DNA of 10,312 nucleotides from Sphingobacteriaceae bacterium UBA2059 (GCA_002332615.1 DDAL01000014.1:65129-75440); one strand, 5' to 3'. Counted from the first letter of the stretch, positions 1 through 7,260 are shown. Notes: generated by a model from the sequence alone, not told the origin. Translations and numbers: made by a program.

Positions 1-49
1 ATACAGTTTTATTTTTTCTTGTTTTTCTTTTTAAGCGTGTAACTCCCAT
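1..49 (-). CDS. Start of a small, very basic protein (partial, runs off the left edge)
   Basis: Reading leftwards from the ATG at 49-47 gives 16 open codons, MGVTRLKRKTRKNKTV, up to the window edge. The Lys/Arg-rich start resembles short basic Bacteroidota proteins of unknown role that I recall beginning with MGVTRLKRK; that likeness is from memory and not verified. The start lies 32 nt downstream of the tRNA-Cys gene on the same strand, so it may share its transcript. There is no Shine-Dalgarno site, as for most genes in the left part. The piece is too short to assign a function, and the T-rich plus strand could be only low-complexity spacer. Confidence 0.45.
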   Translation of the reverse strand, partial: MGVTRLKRKTRKNKTV

Positions 50-81
50 GGTGCTTTATTTTTTTATTCTCTTTTTTTATG

Positions 82-152
82 AGGTCGGAAGCGGATTCGA
101 ACCGCTGTAGAAGGTTTTGCAGACCTCTGCCTAGCCACTCGGCCATCCGACC
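82..152 (-). tRNA. tRNA-Cys (GCA anticodon)
   Basis: The minus strand folds as a cloverleaf. The 7-bp acceptor stem is GGTCGGA (152-146) with TCCGACC (89-83). The anticodon loop CTGCAAA carries GCA, which reads UGU/UGC cysteine codons. The T arm is AGCGG-TTCGAAT-CCGCT. The discriminator base at 82 is U, the usual identity base for tRNA-Cys. CCA is not encoded. The gene lies downstream of the methyltransferase gene and has its own promoter-like sequence just upstream. Confidence 0.95.
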
Positions 153-167
153 CTAAATGTGAGGTTG

Positions 168-197
168 CAAAAATAGCAATTTATTGTAGCTCAACAA
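168..197 (-). promoter_or_regulatory. Bacteroidota-type promoter for tRNA-Cys
   Basis: On the minus strand a TATTTTTG box (175-168) matches the Bacteroidota -7 consensus TAnnTTTG exactly. A TTG (197-195) lies 19 nt upstream of it, where the -33 element is expected. Transcription would start a few bases before the tRNA 5' end at 152. A second TATTTTTG (214-207) lies further upstream and could be an alternative start, although its best -33 TTG (233-231) is only 16 nt away. Confidence 0.6.
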
Positions 198-225
198 CAT
201 CTTTTACAAAAATAGTAAATAATAA

Positions 226-975
226 TCATTCAACCTGTTGCCTGCGCAGTTCTGAGCATAGTATAGCGGCAGACATAGCCACATTTAAGGACTCTGCATT
301 ACCATAGGAAGGAATGGTGACCTTATGCGTTATGAAAGGTAAAAGGCCGGAAGAGATACCATTTCCTTCATTGCCCACCAGTATAAGTCCTTCTGGTTCA
401 AAACTTGTTTTGTAGAGTGAAGAGCCATCTAATACAGCGCCGTAAACGGGCAGCCGGGTTTGTGATATAAGCGTATCCAGTTCTGTATAATACACCTTCA
501 AACGACTCAAAGAGCCCATACTGGCTTGTACTACCTTAGGATTGTATACGTCTACTGTTGAAGCCGAGCATACAAGCCGCTTGAACCCAAACCAGTCGGC
601 GGTACGTATTATTGTACCCAGATTCCCGGGGTCCTGCACATTGTCTACTAATAAATTAAACTCACCCTGTAGCGATTCTATGTTCAATTCCTCATGCAGA
701 GGTATCTGGACAATGGCCAGAGCTTCAGCGGGAGTGTTTAAGGTGCTTATCTTCTTTAAATCGGTTTCGGAAGACTCAAACAATTTTACTTTTTGAGGGA
801 ATTTAACCAACTTTGGCACAGCAGCCGGGGAACAGTAAATTGTGTCTATAACGTATTCAGATTGAATGAATTCGTTGATAGACTTTATGCCTTCTGTAAT
901 GAAAAGCCTGTTTTCTTTTCTGTATTTTTTTTGATGTAAAGCATTTACCAAACTGATTTGTGATTTTGAAAGCAT
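226..975 (-). CDS. TrmH/SpoU-family (SPOUT) RNA 2'-O-methyltransferase
   Basis: The 249-residue protein is the usual length for a SpoU/TrmH enzyme with an N-terminal substrate-binding domain (about 1-95; it shows the FITEG segment) and a C-terminal knotted SPOUT domain. The three SPOUT motifs are clear: motif 1 NVQDPGNLGTIIRTADWFG (about 112-130, with Asn and the catalytic Arg), motif 2 LVGNEGNGIS (199-208), and motif 3 IPSYGNAESLNVAMSAA (221-237), which forms the S-adenosylmethionine knot. It should methylate a ribose 2'-OH of rRNA or tRNA in the cytoplasm; which nucleotide cannot be told from sequence. The start at 975 is preferred over an in-frame ATG 30 nt upstream because GGAG precedes it at normal spacing and the N-terminus then fits the family. 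It is divergent from the TamL gene, and the 5' ends touch or overlap. Confidence 0.93.
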   Translation of the reverse strand: MLSKSQISLVNALHQKKYRKENRLFITEGIKSINEFIQSEYVIDTIYCSPAAVPKLVKFPQKVKLFESSETDLKKISTLNTPAEALAIVQIPLHEELNIESLQGEFNLLVDNVQDPGNLGTIIRTADWFGFKRLVCSASTVDVYNPKVVQASMGSLSRLKVYYTELDTLISQTRLPVYGAVLDGSSLYKTSFEPEGLILVGNEGNGISSGLLPFITHKVTIPSYGNAESLNVAMSAAILCSELRRQQVE

Positions 976-3335
976 ATTGTCTCCACCCGTTGTATCGTAG
1001 TGCAAGTATACTGCTTTTGATAGTTATTTTAGGAGGCTGTTCGGCAACGCGTTATTTAAATGATGACGAGGCATTGGTTAAAAAAGTAACCTTAAATGGT
1101 ATTGATGCTGAATTTAAAGACCCCGCTTATCAATATGTTCAGCAGGAAATACGGCCAAACTCCTGGTTTAACCTTAGACTTTATAATACATTTAACACGC
1201 GTAATGGCAAGTACAGAAAAGACAAAATACGTAACATAGGTGAGGCCCCGCATTTGCTTGACAGCTCTCTTGTAGATATTTCCCGCCGTGAAATAGAAAA
1301 GTTTCTGGCTTATAAAAGCTTTTTTAAAGCAAGCGTTAAATCAGATATTCAGGTTAAAAACAAAAAGGCATATATATCTTTTACCGCTACTCAGGGCCCG
1401 TCTTTCAAAATAAGAAACCTATCGCATGATATACATGATACTGCGGTTCGTAAAATTTATGAGGACAACATAAAAAGCTTTTCCCGCCTGTCAGGTGGCA
1501 GGCGGTACGATATTGATTCGGTAATGTTCGATATCAACAAGGTTTACAGCTTAATGCAGCAAAACGGATACTATGATTTCGTTAAAAAATATATTCATGT
1601 TGATGCGGATAGCAATTTGCTTTCAAGCCAGGTTGATTTGAAATTGAAAGTATACAATCCACCAGGGAAGCAGTTCCATCAGAAGTACACTATCAGCGAT
1701 TCTATTTCTGTAAGAATAAGGAACAGCAGCGATCGCATTGAGCGTATTGTGCCGGACAGAGGTGTAGTTGACTCTCAATATTATTTTTCTGACTATTCTC
1801 ATCGTTTCAAGTTTAAACCTATTTCGAGGTATATCTTTATTAAAAAAGACAGCCTGTATAATGTTGTAAAAGAGAATATTACCTATGATAGGATGTATGA
1901 ACTAAATGCATTCAGAAATGTTAAAATCGACTATAAAAAGGCTGCAGACAGTTCGAGCCTTAATGTATTTATTAATGCCGTGCCGCTTAAGCGAATGGCC
2001 AACCGAATTGAGGGTGAATATACTTTTAACTCGGGCAGAAACGGTTTCACTATCGGGAATACCTATGTAAACCGGAATGTTTTTGGAGGGGCGGAGCAGC
2101 TTGAAGTCAAGCTACGTTATGGAACGCTGTTTGACTCTCGCGGCAAGCACCGCATTTTCAGTAAAGTATTTAATGAAGACGTGCAGCTGGGTGTTAATCT
2201 GGTAATTCCAAGGCTCCTGGTGCCCTTTAATGTTGCATCAAAAATAGATAAAGGCGTTCCTCACACCACCTTGTCCAGCAGCCTTCAGTTCTTCAATCAG
2301 CCCGGAGCTTTTAAAAACCGGCTTTTTATAAACTCCATATCTTACGATTGGTTGCAAAGCCGTTATAAGCTCCATGCTTTAACACCAATCAATATAGAGT
2401 TTAGAGATGGCAGGCTAAATGATGTACTTAAAGACAGCCTGGAAAAGAATGGCAATCTTCTATATGTGAGAACTAACCATAGAAGGTACCTCAACATGGG
2501 CTCTCAGTATAGCTTTACCTTCAATGCGCCAAGGCTAAACTCGTATAATAACTTTGCTTATTTCCGAGGACTTTTTGATATCGGGGGTAACTTTTTAGGT
2601 GCCGTATCCAGAATATTTAATTTTGAACAGGACAGTAAAGGAGCCAGAACAATATTTGGTCTGCCTTATTTACAGTATGTTAAATCTGAAATTGATTACC
2701 GCCTCTACCGCAACTTTGGTGGCGAACGACAGTTGGTGGGCCGCATAAATCCGGGGTTTATTTTGCCTTACGGAAATACACGCGAATTGCCGTTTGAAAG
2801 GAACTTCTATGCCGGAGGTTCAAGCGGTGTAAGAGCCTGGCAGGCGCGCACATTAGGCCCCGGAAGCTATAATCGATATTCTATTTCCGACCCTGAGACG
2901 CGTAAAAATCTTACCTATCTGGATCAGTTCGGCGAACTTAAGTTTGAAGGAAACTTAGAGTACCGGTTTAAGCTGGCTAACAAATTTCTGGGCGCTAAAT
3001 TAAAGGGGGCGGCGTTTACCGACTTTGGTAACGTATGGCGTTTACGTAAAGTAAACGAGGTGCCCGATGGAGAGTTTCGATTTAATAACTTTATTAGTCA
3101 GTTTGCTGTCGGATCGGGAGTCGGTTTGCGCTTCGATCTTCAATACTTTGTGTTTAGATTTGATGTTGGGGCCAAACTCAGAGATCCGCAGTTTAAGGGA
3201 TCGGACAAATGGGTTATCAGGTATTTGTTTAACAGCAGTGAGCTCACGGAGTTTAAAAAGAACTATGAAATAACCAACTATCCTGACAAGTATAGACTCT
3301 TGCAATATAATTTCGGAATAGGAATGCCTTTTTAA
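960..3335 (+). CDS. tamL: TamL-like lipoprotein outer-membrane assembly protein (BamA/TamA, Omp85 superfamily)
   Basis: This is a 791-residue Omp85-type protein. The N-terminus has a hydrophobic stretch followed by a lipobox, ILGGC, with Cys27 as the likely lipidated residue; then come ATRYL, NLRLYN (71-76) and IGEAP (93-97), typical of the Bacteroidota TamA-like lipoproteins called TamL. POTRA-like periplasmic repeats fill roughly residues 30-350. A 16-strand barrel region follows and ends in a C-terminal Phe. GGSSGVRAW (about 619-627) is the loop-6 motif equivalent to VRGF, with the conserved Arg at 625. In this family the protein works with a TamB-like partner in outer-membrane biogenesis; no TamB gene is in the window. 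The start is uncertain: GTG at 960 is given, but TTG at 966 or 990 would keep a good lipoprotein signal. With GTG the gene overlaps the divergent methyltransferase by 16 nt; with TTG 990 the two are 14 nt apart. Confidence 0.88.
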   Translation: MILKAYCLHPLYRSASILLLIVILGGCSATRYLNDDEALVKKVTLNGIDAEFKDPAYQYVQQEIRPNSWFNLRLYNTFNTRNGKYRKDKIRNIGEAPHLLDSSLVDISRREIEKFLAYKSFFKASVKSDIQVKNKKAYISFTATQGPSFKIRNLSHDIHDTAVRKIYEDNIKSFSRLSGGRRYDIDSVMFDINKVYSLMQQNGYYDFVKKYIHVDADSNLLSSQVDLKLKVYNPPGKQFHQKYTISDSISVRIRNSSDRIERIVPDRGVVDSQYYFSDYSHRFKFKPISRYIFIKKDSLYNVVKENITYDRMYELNAFRNVKIDYKKAADSSSLNVFINAVPLKRMANRIEGEYTFNSGRNGFTIGNTYVNRNVFGGAEQLEVKLRYGTLFDSRGKHRIFSKVFNEDVQLGVNLVIPRLLVPFNVASKIDKGVPHTTLSSSLQFFNQPGAFKNRLFINSISYDWLQSRYKLHALTPINIEFRDGRLNDVLKDSLEKNGNLLYVRTNHRRYLNMGSQYSFTFNAPRLNSYNNFAYFRGLFDIGGNFLGAVSRIFNFEQDSKGARTIFGLPYLQYVKSEIDYRLYRNFGGERQLVGRINPGFILPYGNTRELPFERNFYAGGSSGVRAWQARTLGPGSYNRYSISDPETRKNLTYLDQFGELKFEGNLEYRFKLANKFLGAKLKGAAFTDFGNVWRLRKVNEVPDGEFRFNNFISQFAVGSGVGLRFDLQYFVFRFDVGAKLRDPQFKGSDKWVIRYLFNSSELTEFKKNYEITNYPDKYRLLQYNFGIGMPF

Positions 3336-3874
3336 GTAATAGGCAGTATAGACTTGATACCGTCAGTGATCGTTTCAAGGAGGGTAGATATGCTCAGGCC
3401 ATTGCTGTTATTAAACAACATAAGTACCACAAGTATAAGTATAGCCAGCACAATAAACTTCCTGAACATGCTCGCCAGGCTGATTAATATCAAAGGGATA
3501 ACAACCAGCATTAGCCAGTTTATCTTTATAGGATTCAGTCCGCTTTCTTTCTTTAAAATATAATAGAGTTTTCCGTGGGTACCAGCGGCGCTTTTGTGCT
3601 TAATATATACAAAGGTCGATTTGTCTATTTGCTGGGGAGCTACTGCTACACCGTTATTAAACGTCAACTCCTGTTTAAACCCATTTATGCTCATCATATA
3701 CATACCGTTAACGTATTCTACCGGTTGTTCTTTATCGTCTGCCGCTATGATGGCGAGTTTGTCGTTTTTTATAAGATTTTCTTTTACAATGAAGTTCTTT
3801 AAAGAATCTTGTTGCGCGTATAACAGTGGAGCAAAGGCCACTAGTATAGACAGGAAGAAAAACGTTTTTTTCAT
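3332..3874 (-). CDS. Exported membrane protein of unknown function
   Basis: I do not recognise this 180-residue protein. It has a clear signal peptide (residues 1-20, cleavage after LYA before QQ). A mostly polar domain follows (21-115), with a YVNGMYMMSINGF segment that may form beta strands. Near the C-terminus are two closely spaced hydrophobic helices (about 118-136 and 140-154), then a short polar tail. The predicted layout is a periplasmic domain anchored in the inner membrane by a C-terminal hairpin. The ATG at 3874 is chosen because the MKKTFFF signal begins there; an in-frame ATG six codons upstream (3892) would spoil the usual signal start. Its TAA overlaps that of the convergent TamL gene within a shared TTAA, and no terminator lies between them. 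Confidence 0.75.
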   Translation of the reverse strand: MKKTFFFLSILVAFAPLLYAQQDSLKNFIVKENLIKNDKLAIIAADDKEQPVEYVNGMYMMSINGFKQELTFNNGVAVAPQQIDKSTFVYIKHKSAAGTHGKLYYILKKESGLNPIKINWLMLVVIPLILISLASMFRKFIVLAILILVVLMLFNNSNGLSISTLLETITDGIKSILPIT

Positions 3875-3880
3875 ACTCGT

Positions 3881-3888
3881 CAAAATTA
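3881..3888 (-). promoter_or_regulatory. Possible -7 box for the unknown membrane protein
   Basis: TAATTTTG on the minus strand matches the TAnnTTTG consensus exactly and ends 6 nt before the ATG at 3874. If used, the mRNA would start at or next to the start codon, giving a leaderless message. I see no TTG at the expected -33 distance, so the match may be chance in AT-rich DNA. Confidence 0.35.
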
Positions 3889-3913
3889 CCATTAAATGTT
3901 TTAAAATAGAGGC

Positions 3914-3949
3914 ATAAAAAAAGCCTGCTTCTTTAATGAAGCAGGCTTT
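3914..3949 (-). terminator. Rho-independent terminator after the beta-barrel gene
   Basis: A perfect 12-bp stem, AAAGCCTGCTTC (3920-3931) with GAAGCAGGCTTT (3938-3949), encloses a 6-nt loop. Read on the minus strand it is followed by a run of T (opposite the A run at 3915-3921). It lies 16 nt past the stop of the outer-membrane protein gene and should separate it from the unknown membrane protein gene further along the same strand. Confidence 0.88.
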
Positions 3950-3965
3950 CTATCTATTAATTAAC

Positions 3966-4607
3966 TTAGAAAGAGTATCCAACAGATACTGACCACACAC
4001 GGTTATTCATTTTAACACCAGAAAAATTCTTATCTGTTGTTAAGTCAGAAAGACCAAGACCGTAACCGGCGCCAATGTTGAAGCCGTTGTTTAGCTCAAC
4101 ACCACCAAGAAAGTTAACACCGAAGTCAGTTGTTTTCATATCCTTGTCTTTACCAAACTTCAAATCCCTGGTAAGATCGGTGATTTCATTTCCTTTACTA
4201 TCCTTAACCTTGTCTTTTCCGCTTATGTTAAATGCCACATAAGGACCTGCACCTAAAAAGAACTTAGCACCGGGGGTAATATCAAACTTACCCACAAGAT
4301 TTACAGGAACGCCGATATCCATTGTATTTCTTTCGTACGAACCCAATTTGCTTTCGGTAAACTTACCACCTCTGCCCTGAAGGCTTATTCCTGGCTGAAC
4401 GAAAAAGTTTGTGCTTACAGGAACATCAGCATAACCTGTAACGTGGAAGTTAGTAGTACTTTTCGTATCACTTACTCTATCTTCGCTAAAGTGATAAGTT
4501 GGAAAGTTAACACCGGCTTTAATACCATATTTAATAGGTCCGCCTACTTGAGCCATTGCAGAAGCTCCGATTACAAATGATACAGCGAGTAAAGCTATCT
4601 TTTTCAT
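3966..4607 (-). CDS. PorT-like outer-membrane beta-barrel protein
   Basis: The 213-residue protein has a signal peptide (1-19, ASAMA before Q20) and then alternating strands rich in Gly and aromatic residues: GIKAGVNFPTY, FVQPGISLQGRGG, IGVPVNLVGKFD, FFLGAGPYVAFNISG, FGVNFLGGVELNNGFNIGAGYGLGL. It ends in WSVSVGYSF, with the C-terminal Phe typical of BAM substrates. This is the pattern of the OMP_b-brl_2/PorT-like family, an 8-stranded barrel abundant in Bacteroidota. A Lys/Asp-rich insert (about 129-160) looks like a long external loop. The specific role cannot be read from sequence. The gene stands alone, with its own terminator and a long upstream region; no Shine-Dalgarno site is seen before the ATG. 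Confidence 0.87.
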   Translation of the reverse strand: MKKIALLAVSFVIGASAMAQVGGPIKYGIKAGVNFPTYHFSEDRVSDTKSTTNFHVTGYADVPVSTNFFVQPGISLQGRGGKFTESKLGSYERNTMDIGVPVNLVGKFDITPGAKFFLGAGPYVAFNISGKDKVKDSKGNEITDLTRDLKFGKDKDMKTTDFGVNFLGGVELNNGFNIGAGYGLGLSDLTTDKNFSGVKMNNRVWSVSVGYSF

Positions 4608-4670
4608 TGTCTTTGTTTTAAAGTTAAACTTTTATTTATTATTTCAACAGTGACTTATCAATTACCGGGC

Positions 4671-4679
4671 CAAAGTATA
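4671..4679 (-). promoter_or_regulatory. Weak candidate -7 element for the beta-barrel gene
   Basis: The minus strand reads TATACTTTG here, about 64 nt before the ATG. It resembles the TAnnTTTG box but with three bases between TA and TTTG instead of two. No TTG lies at the ideal -33 spacing; the nearest good one is about 38 nt upstream. It would leave an AT-rich 5' leader of roughly 55 nt. Confidence 0.25.
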
Positions 4680-4729
4680 ATTACTTAGTAGTAAAGTGAT
4701 TATAACATGTCAGTTTGCAACAAGTTGAA

Positions 4730-4760
4730 TACAATAAAGGGCTTTTAGTCATTTATTGTA
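4730..4760 (-). terminator. Weak AT-rich inverted repeat after the metallopeptidase gene
   Basis: TACAATAAA (4730-4738) and TTTATTGTA (4752-4760) form a 9-bp, almost all-AT stem with a 13-nt loop, 15 nt past the metallopeptidase stop. It might help end transcription before the beta-barrel gene, but it lacks a GC-rich core and a clear T run on the minus strand. Confidence 0.25.
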
Positions 4761-4774
4761 GTATTTTTTGTATA

Positions 4775-5623
4775 CTATAAATTATTTGTATTGAAGGTGT
4801 CGCCCTGATTGAGGTCCCCGGTTGTATATCCTTTTTTGAACCATCTTACTCGCTGTGCAGATGTTCCGTGTGTAAAAGCATCCGGTACGATTTCGCCGCG
4901 GCTTTGTTGTTGAAGTCTGTCATCCCCAATAGCGTTTGCCGCCTGCAAGGCTTCTTCGATATCGCCTTCATCCAGTATGCCTTTCATTCTGTCGGCATGT
5001 CTGGCCCATACTCCGGCATAAAAATCTGCCTGAAGCTCAAGTCGTACCGAAAGCTTATTGTATTCAACCTCACTTATTTTTCCTCTCAGCCTGTCCATCT
5101 TATCCGATGTTCCGAGCAGTTGCTGTATGTGGTGTCCTACTTCATGAGCTATTACATAGGCCATAGCAAAATCCCCAGGCGCTCCGAAACGGTTTTTTAG
5201 ATCATCATAAAAACTAAGATCTATATATACTTTCCTATCGGCCGGACAGTAGAAAGGGCCGGTAGCTGAGCTGGCATTACCGCATGCAGAAGATACAGAC
5301 TGGTTGAACAGTACGAGCTTTGGATGAGAATACGACATGTTATTAGCTGCAAAAACACTGTCCCACACGTCTTCCGTATCCGCCAGAACAACCCCCACAA
5401 AGTGGGCCATAGGATCGTTTTTAACATCTGAGTTTACAGCACTGGCCTGTTCGGTTTGTACTCCCTGCTCTGCCATACCCAAAAGTTCCAGAGGGTTTTG
5501 ACCGGTTAGCAGGGTAAACAACAAAGCTATAATGCCTGTAATACCACCACCTATAGCTAAACCACCGCCCATGCCGCGACGATCTTCAACATTCCCGCTT
5601 TCGCGGCGTCCCATCCAACGCAT
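4775..5623 (-). CDS. ypfJ: Neutral zinc metallopeptidase (YpfJ family), membrane anchored
   Basis: The 282-residue protein matches the YpfJ/zinc metallopeptidase family (often annotated 'neutral zinc metallopeptidase') in length and order. It begins with a short Arg-rich segment and a Gly-rich RGMGGGLAIGGG leading into one transmembrane helix (about 22-41). A flexible linker and the peptidase domain follow. The zinc site is HEVGHH at 160-165 (His160 and His164 ligands, Glu161 catalytic), with LELQAD at 195-200 giving Glu196 as the probable third ligand. FNQSVSSACG and FYCPADR (Cys114, Cys126) are family-typical and could form a disulfide. THGTSAQRVRWFKKGY (251-266) is the conserved C-terminal segment. 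Physiological substrates are not known for the family. The first ATG is used; no Shine-Dalgarno site is visible. It is divergent from the arginine decarboxylase across 197 nt. Confidence 0.92.
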   Translation of the reverse strand: MRWMGRRESGNVEDRRGMGGGLAIGGGITGIIALLFTLLTGQNPLELLGMAEQGVQTEQASAVNSDVKNDPMAHFVGVVLADTEDVWDSVFAANNMSYSHPKLVLFNQSVSSACGNASSATGPFYCPADRKVYIDLSFYDDLKNRFGAPGDFAMAYVIAHEVGHHIQQLLGTSDKMDRLRGKISEVEYNKLSVRLELQADFYAGVWARHADRMKGILDEGDIEEALQAANAIGDDRLQQQSRGEIVPDAFTHGTSAQRVRWFKKGYTTGDLNQGDTFNTNNL

Positions 5624-5820
5624 AATTTAATCGATTTTAGTAAAATATATTGAAGCAACACATCGTTAAGTTCCTTTGTTTGTTTGCAATAGAACATTAT
5701 GGCTTCAAAGGCCCTGCTTTAGCTGCGCTTATTCACTTATTATTGTAATATTGCAGCTTTAAGTAATCGTTACACCGTTTATTGTTAACAAAATTTACAT
5801 TTTTGCGAAAATTATACTAA
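5624..5820. other. Divergent intergenic region between metallopeptidase and arginine decarboxylase
   Basis: This AT-rich stretch must hold both promoters, yet I find no exact TAnnTTTG box with a TTG at the right distance on either strand. The best plus-strand candidate is the T run ending in TTG at 5796-5805, about 15 nt before the decarboxylase ATG. On the minus strand TATATTTTA near 5643-5651 is a poor match. No hairpin, riboswitch-like fold or small gene is evident beyond a seven-codon ATG-to-TAG run at 5699-5722. Confidence 0.4.
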
Positions 5821-7206
5821 ATGCAGAGTTACCAGGAATTTCTTGATCTAAGTGTTGGTTTCCCCCAGGAGGGATTTGACATTATTGATGATGAACTATA
5901 CTTTCATGATCTTAATCTTATGGAGATGATCGAAACGTACGGAACCCCTTTACGTTTTACTTATCTTCCACTTGTATCAAAAAAAATTCAACAGGCTAAG
6001 CTACTCTTTCAACAAGCCATAATAAATAATGATTACAGAGGTTCTTACATGTATTGTTACTGTACTAAAAGCTCTCACTTTAGGCATATTGTAGAAGAAG
6101 CCCTTAAGAATGATATTCACCTCGAAACTTCTTCTGCGTTTGATATGCCCATGATCGACGCATTGGAGAAAAAAGGCGTGGTTAATAAAGATATTACGGT
6201 TATATGCAACGGCTTTAAAACGTATCAGTATAAACAGTATATCGTTGATATGTTTCATGATGGCTTTCATAATATCATCCCTGTTTTAGACAATAAGGAA
6301 GAATTTAATATATACGATGACGAGCTTGATATCCCTTGCAGTCTGGGTATAAGGATAGCGGCCGAAGAACAGCCTGATTCTCAGTTTTACACCTCCAGGC
6401 TGGGAGTGAGAATGGAAGATGTTATTGATTTTTATAATAACAAAATTGCTTCTAATCCCAACTTTAAGGTAAAGCTTCTTCACTTCTTTATAAATTCCGG
6501 TATTTCAGACACTCCATATTACTGGAATGAACTGGAAAAGTATGTTACGCTTTATTGCAAATTCAAAAAGGTTAATCCCGACCTCACAACGTTGGATATA
6601 GGCGGCGGCTTACCTTTTAAAGATTCTCTTGTATTTGACTTTGACTACAAGTACATGGTGAATGAAATTGTAAAACGCATTAAAGAAATATGTGCTGAAC
6701 ATGATGTTGAGGAGCCGGATATCATTACTGAATTTGGCAAGTATACCGTGGCTGAAGCATCGGGTATATTATACAAAGTACTAGGCCGTAAGCAGCAGAA
6801 CGATCGTGAAAAATGGCTTATGCTGGATGGATCTTTTATTACCAACCTGCCTGACGTTTGGGCGCTGAACCAAAAGTATATACTTGTTCCTGTTAATAAC
6901 TGGGATTCGGAATATGAGCGTGTAAACCTGGGGGGCATAACCTGCGATGGCCAGGATTATTACAACCAGGAAGCTCATATGAACAGCGTGTTTATGCCTA
7001 AAACCCGTAAGGTGCAGTATCTAGGCTTCTTTCATACGGGCGCTTATCAGGAAGTACTAAGTGGATACGGGGGCATTCACCATTGCCTTCTTCCGTCACC
7101 TAAGCATGTTATCATCCGCAGGAACCGCGACGAGACGTTTAACTTTGATGTGTTCGGCGAGGAGCAAAACAGCAAGCAGGTGCTTAAAATTCTGGGTTAC
7201 GGCTAG
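5821..7206 (+). CDS. speA: Arginine decarboxylase, PLP-dependent fold III
   Basis: The 461-residue protein is an alanine-racemase-fold (type III) decarboxylase of the short arginine decarboxylase class common in Bacteroidota, unlike the ~630-residue enterobacterial SpeA. It should convert arginine to agmatine, feeding polyamine synthesis. Visible sites: YCTKSSHF with Lys83 as the likely PLP Schiff-base lysine; HFFINSG (221-227); DIGGGLPF (259-266), the glycine loop that binds the PLP phosphate; TEFGKY (303-308) at the usual EPGR position; CDGQD (375-379) with the presumed catalytic Cys375; and GAYQEVLSG (407-415), containing the tyrosine that normally contacts PLP. Diaminopimelate or other diamino-acid decarboxylases share the fold, so the substrate is assigned from overall family resemblance. 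The ATG at 5821 has no Shine-Dalgarno site. The gene is monocistronic, with a hairpin terminator 13 nt past its stop. Confidence 0.88.
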   Translation: MQSYQEFLDLSVGFPQEGFDIIDDELYFHDLNLMEMIETYGTPLRFTYLPLVSKKIQQAKLLFQQAIINNDYRGSYMYCYCTKSSHFRHIVEEALKNDIHLETSSAFDMPMIDALEKKGVVNKDITVICNGFKTYQYKQYIVDMFHDGFHNIIPVLDNKEEFNIYDDELDIPCSLGIRIAAEEQPDSQFYTSRLGVRMEDVIDFYNNKIASNPNFKVKLLHFFINSGISDTPYYWNELEKYVTLYCKFKKVNPDLTTLDIGGGLPFKDSLVFDFDYKYMVNEIVKRIKEICAEHDVEEPDIITEFGKYTVAEASGILYKVLGRKQQNDREKWLMLDGSFITNLPDVWALNQKYILVPVNNWDSEYERVNLGGITCDGQDYYNQEAHMNSVFMPKTRKVQYLGFFHTGAYQEVLSGYGGIHHCLLPSPKHVIIRRNRDETFNFDVFGEEQNSKQVLKILGYG

Positions 7207-7218
7207 AGACTTGAAACT

Positions 7219-7253
7219 ACAATAAAAGGCTTCCAATGAAGCCTTTTTATTGT
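7219..7253. terminator. Bidirectional hairpin terminator
   Basis: ACAATAAAAGGCTTC (7219-7233) pairs with GAAGCCTTTTTATTGT (7238-7253) around a 4-nt loop, with one bulged base. The GGCTTC/GAAGCC core is flanked by A on the left and T on the right, so it can serve both the plus-strand decarboxylase (stop at 7206) and the minus-strand pseudouridine synthase fragment (stop at 7261). This is a normal convergent-gene arrangement and shows that the decarboxylase and the synthase 3' end belong to the same chromosome. Confidence 0.85.
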
Positions 7254-7260
7254 ATTAAAT

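Noticed and set aside
82..152. tRNA-Cys as the attachment site of the phage
   Set aside because: The tRNA is over 7 kb from the phage sequence, has no integrase beside it, and no copy of its 3' end is seen near the join.
542..796. Plus-strand frame of 84 codons inside the methyltransferase gene
   Set aside because: It lies wholly opposite a well-conserved gene and has no recognisable domain; it is an antisense shadow.
3594..3917. Plus-strand frames opposite the unknown membrane protein
   Set aside because: They run through the signal peptide and helices of the minus-strand gene in reverse, with no start signal or domain. The signal peptide and membrane helices on the minus strand make that strand the coding one.
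5221..5427. Second minus-strand frame inside the metallopeptidase
   Set aside because: It overlaps the conserved YpfJ coding frame on the same strand and resembles nothing.
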